A stretch of 64,000 nt of DNA from Owenia fusiformis. Taxonomy: Eukaryota > Annelida > Polychaeta > Sabellida > Oweniidae. A program made the position numbers and the translations under genes. Shown piece by piece: positions 1-13,200 of this stretch. The stretch is from positions 14,706,347-14,770,346 of the forward strand of contig CAIIXF020000009.1 of the NCBI GenBank assembly GCA_903813345.2. Direction: 5' to 3'. Below the pieces are notes generated by a model. The model saw only the letters and a list, made by a program, of their open reading frames with translations. It was not told the DNA's origin and ran no database searches. How positions within the stretch are numbered: position 1 is the first letter of the stretch; each line of letters opens with the position of its first letter.

Positions 1-130
1 GATGTAATTTTATATGTAGATTCCAAATATGACACCGCTTTGACTAAATTGTGAATTTTTAATGACGTAAATCAAAATTATTTGTACTTGCATCTAGGGT
101 ATTGGACTTGTGACTGAGTAACTCTCTAAT
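1..130. repeat. Dispersed repeat, copy shared with SIRT1 intron 5
   Basis: The stretch around 14-120 (TAGATTCCAAATATGACA, then AATTGTGAATTTTTAATGAC and a TTGTACTTGCATCTAGG tail) recurs in the same orientation with few changes at about 21650-21750 inside SIRT1 intron 5. No coding capacity is seen. It is probably a fragment of an interspersed element whose ends lie outside the window. Confidence 0.6.
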
Positions 131-350
131 GAAAAAAGGTTTGGCAAAAAGCTTAACTTACTCTTAAATCCAGGCCTGCAAAAATGGTTCAACTGACACC
201 TGAGCAGTAGAGCCAACAAAAAGTTCTAAAAGGCAAATCCCACATACTGTTTATATTCTTACTATTGAAATGGTTTCTAGCAATACTGTCCCACATTAAT
301 CTACTTGTTTAGACTCCATAAAGTCGAGTTGTGACTGGTAAATATCATTT

Positions 351-388
351 GATATTCAACGGAAGTCACGTGACTTCCATTGAATATC
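351..388. repeat. 38-bp near-perfect palindrome
   Basis: GATATTCAACGGAAGTCACG is followed directly by its reverse complement with one mismatch. The centre is CACGTG. It could form a cruciform or be a dyad binding site. No gene lies next to it except the FAMeT gene downstream. Confidence 0.6.
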
Positions 389-1718
389 GTTTGTTATTTT
401 TTAATCATGTGTAGGACATGGACCGATCAGAGAGTGAGGAATATGACAGTAAAATAATGATGACAGTTATTTGTCATAAAGAGAGAATAGGATCTAGCGA
501 GCAAGCTAAACAAATATTGCTTCAAGTTTAAAATATTTTTGGCTCATATCGTTCCTTGTCAATTGTCTATTTTCTAAAAATTCCCAAAAGTGTATGCAAT
601 AATGTGAAACCTTCTATTTTTATGGTTATCATCTTATTTGGGAAAATTTAAACATGTTTCTCCCGTTTTTGAACTTTGATTCCTAATAACTTATGACATA
701 TTGCGGACCTTTTGGGAGATAATGTATTTAATATGTTAAGGAATAGATTGGTAGGTCAACTGTACATATTGCTTGGCCAATTTTGTCACCCTCTTTAGAT
801 CTGATTCTGCCTTTAAGAAACATATTCAGTCATTCTCATGTGTTTAACATTTGCACATGGCTTTCATACCAAAACTATGTAATGCAATTATAAGACAATT
901 ATCACTCTGTCATTATCAGTCAATTCACAAACATGCTCAACAACTGCAAAGTGCCAGTAGAAAAAGAAATGGCTCAATAATTACAGAAATTAGGAGACTT
1001 ATCAATAATTAATTGCCTTTTTGTAATAAAAGAGTCGAGTGCTTTCAAAGAGTTGATGATTTATGAAGAGTTTTATATTTGCGAGGAATATATTGATCCA
1101 GTATTGGAATTGAATTTCCAAGAGCATCTGTGAAGTAATTTAGATATTATTTACATGAAAGGATTTTTGTAAATCTGAAATACTGAGTTGAAAACAAGCA
1201 AATGCTGAGAGTTCCCAGAAAAGCAATAATTATTGCAATAGCATAACATACTCATAGTGTCATTCAATTTTATAAGAAACAGAATCTCCTATCAGATTAG
1301 AATTGTTATTTAGAATTAAGGAACTTCACTCTTTTTTCAAGTAAAATGCATCTTTTCATATAAATGGAAAAATAGATGGCATCATAGGTAAAGGCTGAGG
1401 GCTAAATAACATGTGGATTGTGACTTCACATTAAAATTGTGATCCTAATGAGAGTAAATGAACTTTTCAAAGCTATATGGAAAAGCCTCTATCAAGGCTA
1501 AGCAAAATTAGTTGACAATAAGCACAATAATCATGCATAACTGATCGCTACAAGTTGCTTTCTAGACCTTAAAGTAAACTAAGCTTTAAACTACTAACAA
1601 TTGTACTTAAATGATGACTTATCGTGTTAAATAATGGTTGGTCTCAGATGGCGATCTCTACATGATCATTATGTGTCATTCAGCACAGTCTTATAATTGA
1701 GTTTACATGTATTTTCAG

Positions 1719-3353
1719 GTATACATGATGTCATAGAGGTCTACACACCAGACTACAGTGAGTCATATCGCTATGTGAAAGGATTGGCCTTTGATAATGG
1801 TTACATTGTATTTATGGTGAAGACATGCCACAATGCCCATATACTTCTCTCAGCAGAAGAAAATCTTGCAGAGACAAGTGATAAAACTTATGAAATTGTC
1901 CTTGGAGCTCACGAAAATTTCTTCACAGAGATACGTGTGGGTGGAGAAATGAAGGCTCAGAAAAAGACAAATGCAATGATGGAAAAGACTGGGATGCGGA
2001 CATTTTGGATAATGTGGAAGGACAATTATGTTGATGTAGGGCGAGGCTTTATTCAAGGATATGACCGATTAATTCACTGGAAGATTGAAGAGCCCTACAA
2101 GCATGATGTGGCTGCCATTGCCTTCCACACAGGCTATGAGTGTGAGGGCACATGGATGTTCAAGGAATCTAAAGTGGCAACTAAGGCACTAGGAATGGAT
2201 GACTTCTCCAATGAATCAGAAGGTGAAGAATATCTTAAGAATCATATTTTTAGAAATGGCTATACTCATGTATCAACAAATCCTATTACGGCTTGGGTAT
2301 GTTTTTATCATACAGTGGCACAAATGCATAACTTCAATAATGATGAAAGATGTATTTTTGCATTTTTTAAAGGTATGCGGTGAAAAAATACTGTGGCAGC
2401 AACAGAAAATATCCCATTTACCATTGAATACTAAGAAATTATCGTATTGACCTATTATAGTTTGGAAATGGTTGTCCCCAATGCTTTTCATTGTTTTATG
2501 CTATTAAATCTAAACATGAAGCCCATGACCTCCATAGAAGTAATGTTGTATTATCATTACGTAAATGCATTGAGGATTTGATGTTTTCATAGCAGGGACA
2601 TATAAAAAGTATTTGATTGAGTTCAGTGAGCCATAGGCATACTGCTGTGCTCATGTTCAATTTTAGTACTTTGTCATATTTATTTCTATCAATACATTTC
2701 AATGATATCAGGTGCATGGCAAAACAATTATAATACTTCTTCATGTTTGTAATCCCCATTCATCCAGGAGAAGGTCCTGTTTTTGTTTGAGTCTATCTGC
2801 TGAATTTCTACATTCATTCCAGCCTGCAATAGTTTCACTTTCATGTAAGATGTTGTCTTAAATACAATATACCTTGCTTCTAATTTCAGGAAATATCATA
2901 GTGTACACACCAACTCAGTTCAAGTACCGTCTCATCAAAGAATTCTTTGAAGACCAGAATGATAGACCTACGTCTATCATTTTCAGCGTGAAAGCTTGCA
3001 AAAATGCAATGATTGCACTCTCGAGATACCCCACAAGTACAAACATAGACACAACTGATATTGTCATAGGAGCTGATAACAGAGATTGCAAGATGCGAAC
3101 ACGGAAACCAACGTCAAAATTGATACGTAAAGAGGCACAGGTTAAGGACATTCTCAATTGTCACCAATGGCGCTGGTTTTGGTTGTCATGGAATGATGGG
3201 AATATAAGGTTTGGATCGGGACGTGAAGTGGGAGAGAATGTTGTTCTAGAATGGTCACCAGTGGAAGGTGAGAAACATGATGTCATATCTATCTGGAGTT
3301 CCACCCAATTCACTGAAGGAGAGTGGCATTTCCCTGGTCTGGACCAAATGTAG
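1719..3353 (+). CDS. FAMeT (Methyltransf_FA) domain protein, 3' two exons
   Basis: Two coding exons at 1719-2222 and 2890-3353 (TAG stop). Each encodes about one farnesoic acid O-methyltransferase-type domain (Pfam Methyltransf_FA). Visible landmarks in the first are EVYTPDYSESY, VKTCHNAHILLS, FWIMWKDNYVDVG and AFHTGYECEGTW. In the second they are IVYTPTQFKYR, VKACKNAMIALS, FWLSWNDGNIRFG and EGEWHF. Both exons start after one carried base (phase 1), and the first is 504 nt, so domains can be added or lost without breaking frame. A polypyrimidine-AG precedes each, and an AG|GTGAAG donor ends the first. The 5' exons must lie left of the window, so signal peptide and full domain count are unknown. 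ATTAAA at 3415-3420 is a possible poly(A) signal. The domain was named from a crustacean juvenile-hormone enzyme, but enzymatic activity in such multidomain invertebrate proteins is unproven. Confidence 0.8.
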
Positions 3354-6300
3354 AGAAAATACACATTTAACATGGCATCTTGGTCATTTTGGTTGAAATG
3401 CTCTCAAAAATGAGATTAAATACCTTTGTAAGCATGCAAATGGTAAGCGATAATTGAAAAAAAAAACAAATTAAACCCATTTTTTGTTTAATAGATTCTA
3501 ATGACATTTTAGCTTTTATCAATTCAATAATTTTGAGCAATTCTTCAGATAATAGCAGAATTACATTGTTATTGTTTATCCTTGAATAACAGTCATAGTA
3601 ATTTGACTACAGCCTCAGCTATGTATTAAACACACAAGTCTAATACATTTAATAGCACACATTTTCTCCTTGTGAGATCTTGGATACAACAATCATTTGA
3701 TGCCTTAAGATACATGCTTAATGTGAAATCTGTACCTCATCTTTGCTAAGAAGTTTGGAAGAACACTTAAATACTAATTGATTCACTATTTTCTTAGATA
3801 TTACTTAACATTTATGCCATTTCTGAGAACTTTTCCCATGTTAAAAACCCAATACAATTAAATGTGAATTAATGTAAATTTGGGCTCTATGTTTTAAGAG
3901 ATTTAGCAAGAAATGTTAAGAAGGGCTCTGTCGCTCAGTGAACTGAATACTCTAAACTCATTTCAAAAACACTTAGGCATGTATCAAATCATTACAATAT
4001 AGAAGAGAATATAGAGTGAATTCATTATTAACGACTAATACAAGGCAAGAGTTTGATTTTTACTTGTATTTTGTGATGTTGCTCTTTGTGATACCTCAAA
4101 ATGTAGGCGAGGTACTCAACTTAATTAACCAATGTTAAAACCATCAAGGTAATAACACAATAGAATGAACTGTATTTTATTTTGAAGAATGTACAGTTGT
4201 AACAAAGAGTACATTCTTTGTTTCTATTGTTTTTAAAGAATTGACTTTATACAAAATAGTTTTATAATACACAATTATGTGTATATGGCCTTCAAACTCA
4301 AAATTGCCACCATTTTCTGTCAAAAATTGGATAGTTTAAATGAAATATTGTTTTTAAATACCTAGCTGATAGATAAATGATAAAATAACTAGAAACAATG
4401 AGAATATGGTAGCATGAAATCATTATATAGTGCCAGAAATGTTAGTGTGTGTGTATCCTAATCGGATGAGATTATTTTTTATTATCAATTGATAATAAAA
4501 AGTAGTTTATATTTCAAGTGCAGTATATTAGAGATTTTGTCTTGGTAGCTTTGAAAAAACATAATTGAGAAAATGCAATGTGGTTTTACCATAAGGTTAA
4601 TCACAACATTCATTGTATAAGTTCGTCCATCTGATGAAATTTTAAGAAAAAGTTGTTTTTGACTTCAGGAAATACAATGAGTCTTGTCTTATCCATCAAA
4701 CATGTTTTACATTTACTTATATACTGTATATAATATATATATACCGTATGTATATGTATGTACATATAGTTAATACTAAGGTATATTATTTGGAGAAAGA
4801 AGCAAATGCTATGCAGGAGAAACATTTTAAAAGTACCATTTGCCAAAGCCAGTAATCTTTCTAGTTTTAGTTTAGTTGTTAACATATTTGAGCATGAACA
4901 CAGAGCATGAAAGCCCAAATTATAAATTAACAATTTGTTAACAGACTGTTAATATTTATTATATTTTATTATATTGCAAGACATTATATTACATTATATA
5001 ATAACTGAATAAAAATTATCAAAATTTAAATGACTTTCTTTTGAAAAATACTAGTTATATGCAATCTAATATAGGATTTAATCTTATAGGGCAATAGGGC
5101 AAAAAAAATCTACTAATTTTGAAAATTCATTCTGTTAAATTTACTAGTGTTGCAGTATATTGTGTTGTATAATGTTTCAAGATAATTGTTGTTTGAGATT
5201 CATTATTATGAAATTCATATTATATGCAAATTGAATTTACTTGTCAGTCTACATATACAGTTTAATATTCAAGACCAATAAGCTTATGAACATCCCCAGG
5301 AACATACAATGTACTAGATATAGTAAAATCTGTGCATCACGTGAATTTTTAACCTAGGGACATAATACAGCAATACCTCCTAAACGTCAATTTTAACTTC
5401 TATATTATGTAGTTTTTGCAATAAATAAATGTATCACCTGAAAAATAATAATCTTAGGTTATTTGATATCATTCATATGGAATGACCAAAACAGCCATTA
5501 ACTTCTCTTTTAAACTGGTAAGCATCCAATTCATCATGTTGCAGAGTTTTATGTCATAAAAACCCAGATTGGTCAAATGTCAAATAGGGGCCTAATTAGA
5601 TGAAAACATTGAAATTGACATTTTCCATCCACTATTTTGAAAGAGAAAGTCATAGCTATAACTTCCTGATATTGATTAGTGATAATTGACCTGTTAATTT
5701 TTTGTGGAAGCTGAATGTAATGTAGCTCTCCAAATTGAATACTGTACTTCTGCTTAATTTGGGGGCCGTTTTAATTTGGCACTCCACCAAATTAAGTAGC
5801 CGCCAAATTCAATATTTCATATTTTAATCATAAAGTATGGTATATACATTTCAATATTGTAAGTCTGCCAAATAAGTAGTCGCCAAATGTTCAAAACAGT
5901 AAATCTGCCAAAATAAGTTGCAACGAATCAAGTAGAAGTACAGTATGTATCTTGTGATAATCAGGAAAAATATAAATTGCATTCCTCTGCAAAGTATGAA
6001 TTTACGCACAATCAATATTGGTAACACTTGCAAAAAATAGTTTATGCCATTACCAACTGATAAACCTCATGTAATAGTCGTAGATCTATACCTCAAATTT
6101 TTGATTCAAGGTGTGCCAAAAGAGAGAAACATGGAATTACCTTAGAGTGATGAAGGAATATTCTTTAAATTTGGTCATCTGGTAGACAATTTAATTATTA
6201 TAAATGTTGGAAAGTTTCACCAGGTAACTGTATTATGTTTTAGAAAAAAGCTTGTTTTGGTACCATCACCCATATTTTCAGCACCGCATTCAGCTCTGCA

Positions 6301-7251
6301 TGGTTCGTAATAAGTAATGTACAAATCAAACTGCTAATTGGAAAATGAATTCTCTTTCTTATTTGAAAGGTTCAGATTTTTTCGATGAAGGAAAAAAAGT
6401 TATTCCCATTTCATTTGGGTACAACCATTTTTGACACACAATGTATATTGATGAAATTGATAACCAAGCAGTAGTACTCTCTTCTTTTGGCAAAATCTAC
6501 ACCCATGACATGAGTTAATGTGACATTGACAACATATCAGTAATTCCTTCCAGAGTAAGAGATTTCATACCCATGCGACATCATCCTATGAACCAAGACC
6601 AATAATGACTGGTATTTGATCTAGCATAAATTACACTCCATCTGAAAAATGGCAATCACTTAAAATTCCGCAACCATTTTGATAATTTCTTCTTGAACAG
6701 CATATAATCATGGGCTTTCAATTAGAAATCTGACAACTGGTATTTGAGTTATCATATATATTTTTGCAAAATTTAATCAGCTGTCCTCAGATTATAATGT
6801 GCATACACATTTGAACAAAATCCTGTGGCTTTCATGGAATGAATGCTTTGATGGATGACAAGATTTATTAAGAAACTGAATGTACCTAAAACCTTTTCAA
6901 TCTCAACCTACAACTTATTGGGTGTCAAAAAACTTTTATAAAATTTGTTAATCCACTTCATCAACCATGCACATTCCATTATACTGCAGAATCAGAGGTA
7001 ATTTACCCAAGCATCACTCACAAGCTGAACTGCAAATGTTGCACTTGCACTTTGTTGGATTATACCAATATATGTGATCAGGGTCCACTCCTGTCTCTGT
7101 TTATAGTTATAGGTACTTATTTGCCAACACCACATCACTCAGTTGTGCCAATCATTCAAGACTGTTATCTAATGTTAATTGTTTTTTGTTTCACGGGTTG
7201 GTTCAACACTAACTTGTGCAATTATATTAATACTGGAGAGATCACTGTTCA
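3354..7251. other. AT-rich intergenic stretch, no gene seen
   Basis: I see no exon-like homology here. It contains a TA-rich microsatellite (about 4715-4770) and a degenerate repeat at 5740-5945 built from AATTAAGTAG/CGCCAAAT phrases, of which a short copy recurs at about 26497-26540 in SIRT1 intron 8. TTTATT at 6864-6869 (AATAAA on the minus strand) is a possible DNAJC12 poly(A) signal. Confidence 0.5.
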
Positions 7252-10200
7252 TCATATGTCATAGTTCCTGAACTTTTTCAGCATTTCACTTGGTTCATCC
7301 CCCACCCAGTGAGCTTTAACCCAGTTCTCTGTAAAGACAAAAAGTAACCATTTTGAATAGAATGCCTGATTTTGAGAAAAAGCTGACAGATTCCCTGCAT
7401 GTTGTATAATTCAAAGCACAATAGGCTATACAAAATATCCATAAGAGTATCAATCAAACAATAATGATTTGAAGTGAAGTATATATATATCTTTTATTGA
7501 CTCAATAACCATGTCATGTAAATGACATATCAGTCACTACAGTGTACAAAAAACTACAAACTACAACTACATACTACAAAACTACTTTACATCAGTTTCA
7601 CATGTCAGGGTATGATATCAGTGTGGTGTATCCATAATACATGTGTTTTAAAAAATGTTTACATAATATTAATCATTTTCCAAATTTTTAAAAGAGTGAT
7701 ATACAAATTTGGCTAAATGTACAGGGTGATCCAGAAGTAACGTCAAAGATGTTGTAATTTCAAAAGTATTCATCAGATCTTCATGAAATTTGGTATACAT
7801 GTACCCACAACATTTCTGAGTTACCATCTCAAAGATTGGAATTCAATCATTTCATTGGTTGAAATTATGGTTGCTATAGTAACCCGATATCGCGTAACCC
7901 GGGGCAAATTACTTAACGTGTAATGCGTAATCTCAAAATATCAACAAGATCTGAAATTGTTATATCCTCAACATTTTATTTCACAACAATATAAATCATA
8001 CTATTGCACAGTTACTAATAATAGTTCATTCTACATAATTGCCACCATTTGCAACACATTTCTCATGTCTGGATACCCATTCCTTGAACACAGAATTAAA
8101 TCCATTAGAACTCATTCCTTGTAGGGCTAGTACTACGGCATTTTTCAATTCCTCACAGGATTGAAAATTATTTCCACTAAGGTTTCTTTTTAGTTCCCCA
8201 TACAAATAAAAGTCACTGGGGGCAAGATCAGGTGAATAAGGGGCATGTTCAAGTTGTTGAAATCCAAGTGTTTGGACTGTGTTGCTGGTCAGGATTGCAG
8301 TGTGCGTAGGGGCATTGTCCCAATGCAAGATAAACTGCTGCAGATGTCCGGGACGCTTTTTCCTCAGGGAACGTTGAAGATCACGCTTCAGAACCTGAAA
8401 AACAAATGTTTAATGGTTGTTAAACCAGTTGTTTCATTGATTGGATTTGGATTTGAATCATGGCCATGGAGTTATAATTATATTGACAGTGAACAACATT
8501 TAAATACTTTAATTTAAAAATAAAATTCACAGTATGATGTATTATTAGAACAAATGATATCTTACCTTTGCAATGTAAACGGCATTAATTCTCTGGCCAA
8601 TGGGAACAAAATGGGTTAACACCATTCCTCTAATGTCAAAGAATGTCACAAACATTTGTTTCTTTTGTGGAATTCCTGGTACTATTTTAGGCTTGGTTGG
8701 TGTTGGGGAGTTGTCATGTTTCCACGATGAACTTTGTTGCGTGGTCTCTGGGATGTAGAATGATAGCAATGATTCGTCACTCGTAATGATCTTGTTAAGA
8801 AAGTCATCTCCATCTCTCCGATATTTTGCAAGAAAGTCCCTTGAAGCCTTAACACGCCGGTCTTTCTGCTCCTGTGTCAAGTCATGCGGGACACATTTAG
8901 CAGACACCTTCTTTAACAGACAGTTCTTTGTCAGTATCCGTTGCACAGTCCCATAGCTCAGATCGTGTTTTTCAGCCAATTCTCTGATAGAAATTTGCCT
9001 ATTGTCCATAACATCAGCTTCAATTGCTTTGATGGTTTGATCATCGAATGACGACACTGGCCTGCCTCCTCGCTGCTTGTCTACCACTTCATCATATCCA
9101 CTGAAATACTTGTTAAACCACCTGTAAATGTTTCTCTCAGCAATGGCAGCTTTACCATATGCCTTCTTTATCTGTCTTATAGTCTCTTTTACACCTTTCC
9201 CCAACTTTACACAGAACTTAATGTTTGTTCTTTGCTCTATTTTACTCTGACTTGGCGCCATCTTGAATTGGGTGGGTTAGTGTCCTTGGTCATGTTAGTA
9301 TTTGTCATGGATGATGGAAGCAATTCAAAGAAATTGAAAGCTTTTTATGAATGCCTATTGTGACATCACAACTATTACATATTTGTTACCATGGCAACAA
9401 ATATAAAAATCATAGAAAACAAACAATGAACATTTTCAAATGTTACTGACTTTTTAAATTAGAGAAATTCACAAAAACGTTATGGTTTCTCTTCAATTTG
9501 CCCCGGGTTACGCGATATCAGGTTACTATAGCAACCATAATTTCAACCAATGAAATGATTGAATTCCAATCTTTGAGATGGTAACTCAGAAATGTTGTGG
9601 GTACATGTATACCAAATTTCATGAAGATCTGATGAATACTTTTGAAATTACAATGTCTTTGACGTTACTTCTGGATCACCCTGTAAGTTAACATAAGAGC
9701 TTTTACTAGACATAATAGTTTCAAACAGTTTATCTGGATCTTTGCACTGTTTCAGATCAGATTCTAAAGTTTCAAACAAAAGTTTTCTGTGTTTTAAGTT
9801 CTTTGTACAGCTTGTGATAAAGTGAAGCTCATCCTCAATTACCCCACATTCACTACACAACCTTTCACTTGTGGGTTTTGGCTTTGGTTTTGAGTACCGC
9901 CCAACTTCTATCTGTAATTTATGTGAACTCATCCTGAGCCTAGTTAATGCATGTCTATACTTTTTATTTTGAATGTTTAAATATAATTCTTTGGTGAAAG
10001 TATTTTTGAATTTTATATAAGTTCTAAGAACAGGAAAAGTAAGAATATCCTGTTTCCATTGAAGTGCATAATTACTTTTTAATTTCTTTGTGATCATTTG
10101 AATAAATATATAATCATCTTCAACATTTTGAGTCAACCAATGAGAGAATAAATCACATTGTTTTAATATGTCAATAACTTTACTGGACCAAGTGCCAGAG

Positions 10201-13200
10201 TAACCTAAACCATTCATTTCAAGGTCATACAAATATGATTTATTGAGCATATTTTCTTCAGGTAATTTCATTAAACGCAGCCAATATTTAATCAGCTTAA
10301 TGTTGAAACGAATTTTTAAAGGATAACGTCCTAGCTCCCCATAAACAGCCGGTGTAGCTGTTGATTTTTTCACACCAAGCAAACATTTAAGGAATGATAA
10401 GTGTATTGCTTCTATAGCTTTTACATGCTTCTTACTATACCATATCTCAGAGGCATACATTAAAATTGGTTCAACCAAGCTATCAAAAAGATGCAGGGCA
10501 ACGGAGATAGGAACATCGTTAAATTTTTTATACTGTTGCTTAATTTTAAAAAGGGCTTTCCTTGCCTGTTCTTGGAGATAACCTATGTGTTTATCAAAAT
10601 TAATGTTATTATTAAATATGCAGCCCAAATATTTATAGTGGTTAACGCCTCAATAATGTTGTCATTAAAAGTGAATTGCACATTGGATTTTGAATTAAAA
10701 ATTATTGATTTCGTCTTTAATGTGTTAACAATAAGGTGATACCTCTTACAGAATTTAAATAAACAATTTAACATTTTTTGCGCTCCATCTTCAGTATTTG
10801 ACAATAAAATTAAATCATCAGCCCAAAGTAAATGGTTTATCTTATCACCGTCAAATTGAAGTCCATACTCCTTCGGTAAATAGTCTGACAAATCATCAAG
10901 AAAGTGGTTAAATAAATAAGTACTAAGAACAGAGCCCTGCATTACACCGGCATCTGTCTCAAAAGTAGGGGTGATACCATCTTTGAGTTTGAGGCAAGCT
11001 TTGGATTTTTTATACATACTGGAAATAATTTTGAAAATATTTGAACTTGGTGATATACCTGCTTTGCATAGTTTATACATTAGTGCAGACCTATTTACAA
11101 AATCAAACGCTTTTTTGAAGTCAATCATAATACAATATACTGGTTTCTTCAATCGTTTATAGTGAGATATAAGAGTGCTTAAGATATATAAATTGTCACT
11201 TGACTGATGTCCAGTTTTATAGGCACCTTGGAGTGGATCTTGGGTGTTCAACATTTCAGCATTGAAAACAAGTCTATTCTGGATGACTGAGTCGAACACA
11301 TTGCCTATACAAGCTAAAACATTTATTCCTCTATAATTATCAGGATCAATTTTACTACCTTGTTTAAAAATAGTTGACAACATGCCTATGCTCCATTCAT
11401 TTGGGTAATCACCACTTAGAAAAATATGATTAAAAAGAGCAGTAATGTATATCAAAGTTTTGGAAAATAAAGGCCCTTTTTGGAGGCCATTTTGGAAATT
11501 CTGGTCTTGATTTACGACACAAAATACAAAAATGACATCAACAAATGAGATAAGGATGAGGTCATTTGCATTGACATTGAGTCATACCTGCATGTTGACT
11601 AGTATTATATTTTGTGCTGTTGCAATGTAAAACATTTGGACTTGTTGCTGGCTGACTTCCTTCATTTGCATTAGTGCTTTCATTAATTTTTCCTCCTTCT
11701 AGCATTGGTTCTTTCTTAGTCTTGTATGCCCAATGCATGGACTGCAAATAAAGGACTCATTATAAAACCAGAACAACAGCAACGCCAAAGCGTAGCGAAT
11801 CCCATCGAACAGAAATGGCTGGCATTTTTACATTTGAAATATATAGCAAATATCATAAAATAACACCCATAAGAAAGGCCACCATTTTCAAAATGGTTGA
11901 TCACTAGCCAAGTTGTCACCAGAAGAAGTAAAATGCTTTTAAGTAGCCACATATAAAATTCTTTAAAAATCCCCAATGCTGGCAATTTTTTAAAATGGCC
12001 GCTTATTACCAAAAATGTCATAAGACAGTATGCAATCCTTACGAGTATTCACATATCAAATATGAACAAAATCGCTCTATTACTTTTTGAGTTATAATAA
12101 AAAATGTAAAATAACATACATAAAGATGGTGGCCATTTTTCAAAATGGCCGACTACTCCCCAACGTTTTATTAGAAAATGTGCCATGCTTAAAGTATTCA
12201 CATATCAAATATGAACAAAATCGCTTCACTACTTTTCTAGTAAAAAACATAAAAATAGTGGCCATTTTTCAAAATGGCCACCTATTACACAAAGCGTCAT
12301 TAAACAGTCTGCCATGCTTATAGTATTCACATATTAAATATGAACAAAATCGCTCTACTACTTTTTGAGTAATAGTAAAAAATGTAAAATAACACATGTA
12401 AAAATGGCAGCCATTTTTCAAAATGGCCGCCTACTACCCAAAATGTCATTAGACATTTTGCCATGCTTAAAGTATTCACATATCAAATATGAATGAAATC
12501 GCTCCACTACTTTTTGACTTACAGTAAAAAATGTTAAATAACACACATAAAAATGTCGGCCATTTTGAAAAATGGCCGCCTACTATCCAAAATGTCATAA
12601 GACATTGTGCCATGCTTAAAATATTCACATACCAAATATGAACAAAATCGCTCCACTACTTTTCAAGTTACAGCAAAAATCGTAAAATGACGTGCAAAGG
12701 CAGCCATTTTTCAAGATGGCTGCCATGTTTTTCTTCTATATTACATTTCTAGCTTAATCAATATTTTATATAACTTTTTTACATTTAAAACATATTGCTA
12801 TTACAGTTTTATATGCCGTACCTAAATAACAGTAAAATCGGCACTAAAATGAACTTCTACCGCCATTGGGTATATGTGTACAAAATATGAACAAAATTGG
12901 GCCAGGGGTATTTGAGTTATTGCCCGGACGGACGGATGTACGTACGTACATCCGTACAGACGGACGGATGGACTGACGGAGGCGTTCCCTATATCCTCCG
13001 AACTTCGTTCGATGGGATAATAATAATCTTGTAAGAATTTGTAATGATTGATACCATATTTGTAATCTCCTATCAAATACTTTCTTTTGGATGGACAGCT
13101 TCTCTATATACTCAGACTTTCCTCAGTTGGATAAGAATTCATATATTTCAAACAATGGGTTATTATTTGTAGAGAAAAGAGCTTACTGTTTTCACTGTTT

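Larger units (their letters stand above)
7480..11475 (-). mobile_element. 5'-truncated non-LTR retrotransposon (LINE), split by a mariner
   Basis: The element lies in DNAJC12 intron 4 on the gene's strand. Its parts are about 11475-9684 and 7721-7480, the latter ending near AATAAA and a (TA)n tail (about 7477-7495), as expected of a LINE 3' end. The mariner at 7722-9683 sits in a TA inside the LINE ORF. Reading across the junction without mariner and one TA continues the frame for about 16 codons to a stop. The 5' part (endonuclease and start of RT) is missing. Confidence 0.8.

Noticed and set aside
8245-8517. Plus-strand ORF inside the mariner
   Set aside because: Antisense to transposase exon 2 and its intron.
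8026-11741. DNAJC12-mariner fusion by splicing exon 4 into the transposase
   Set aside because: The junction would be out of frame and meet a stop at the fifth codon; the true last exon at 7328-7252 matches the conserved DNAJC12 tail.
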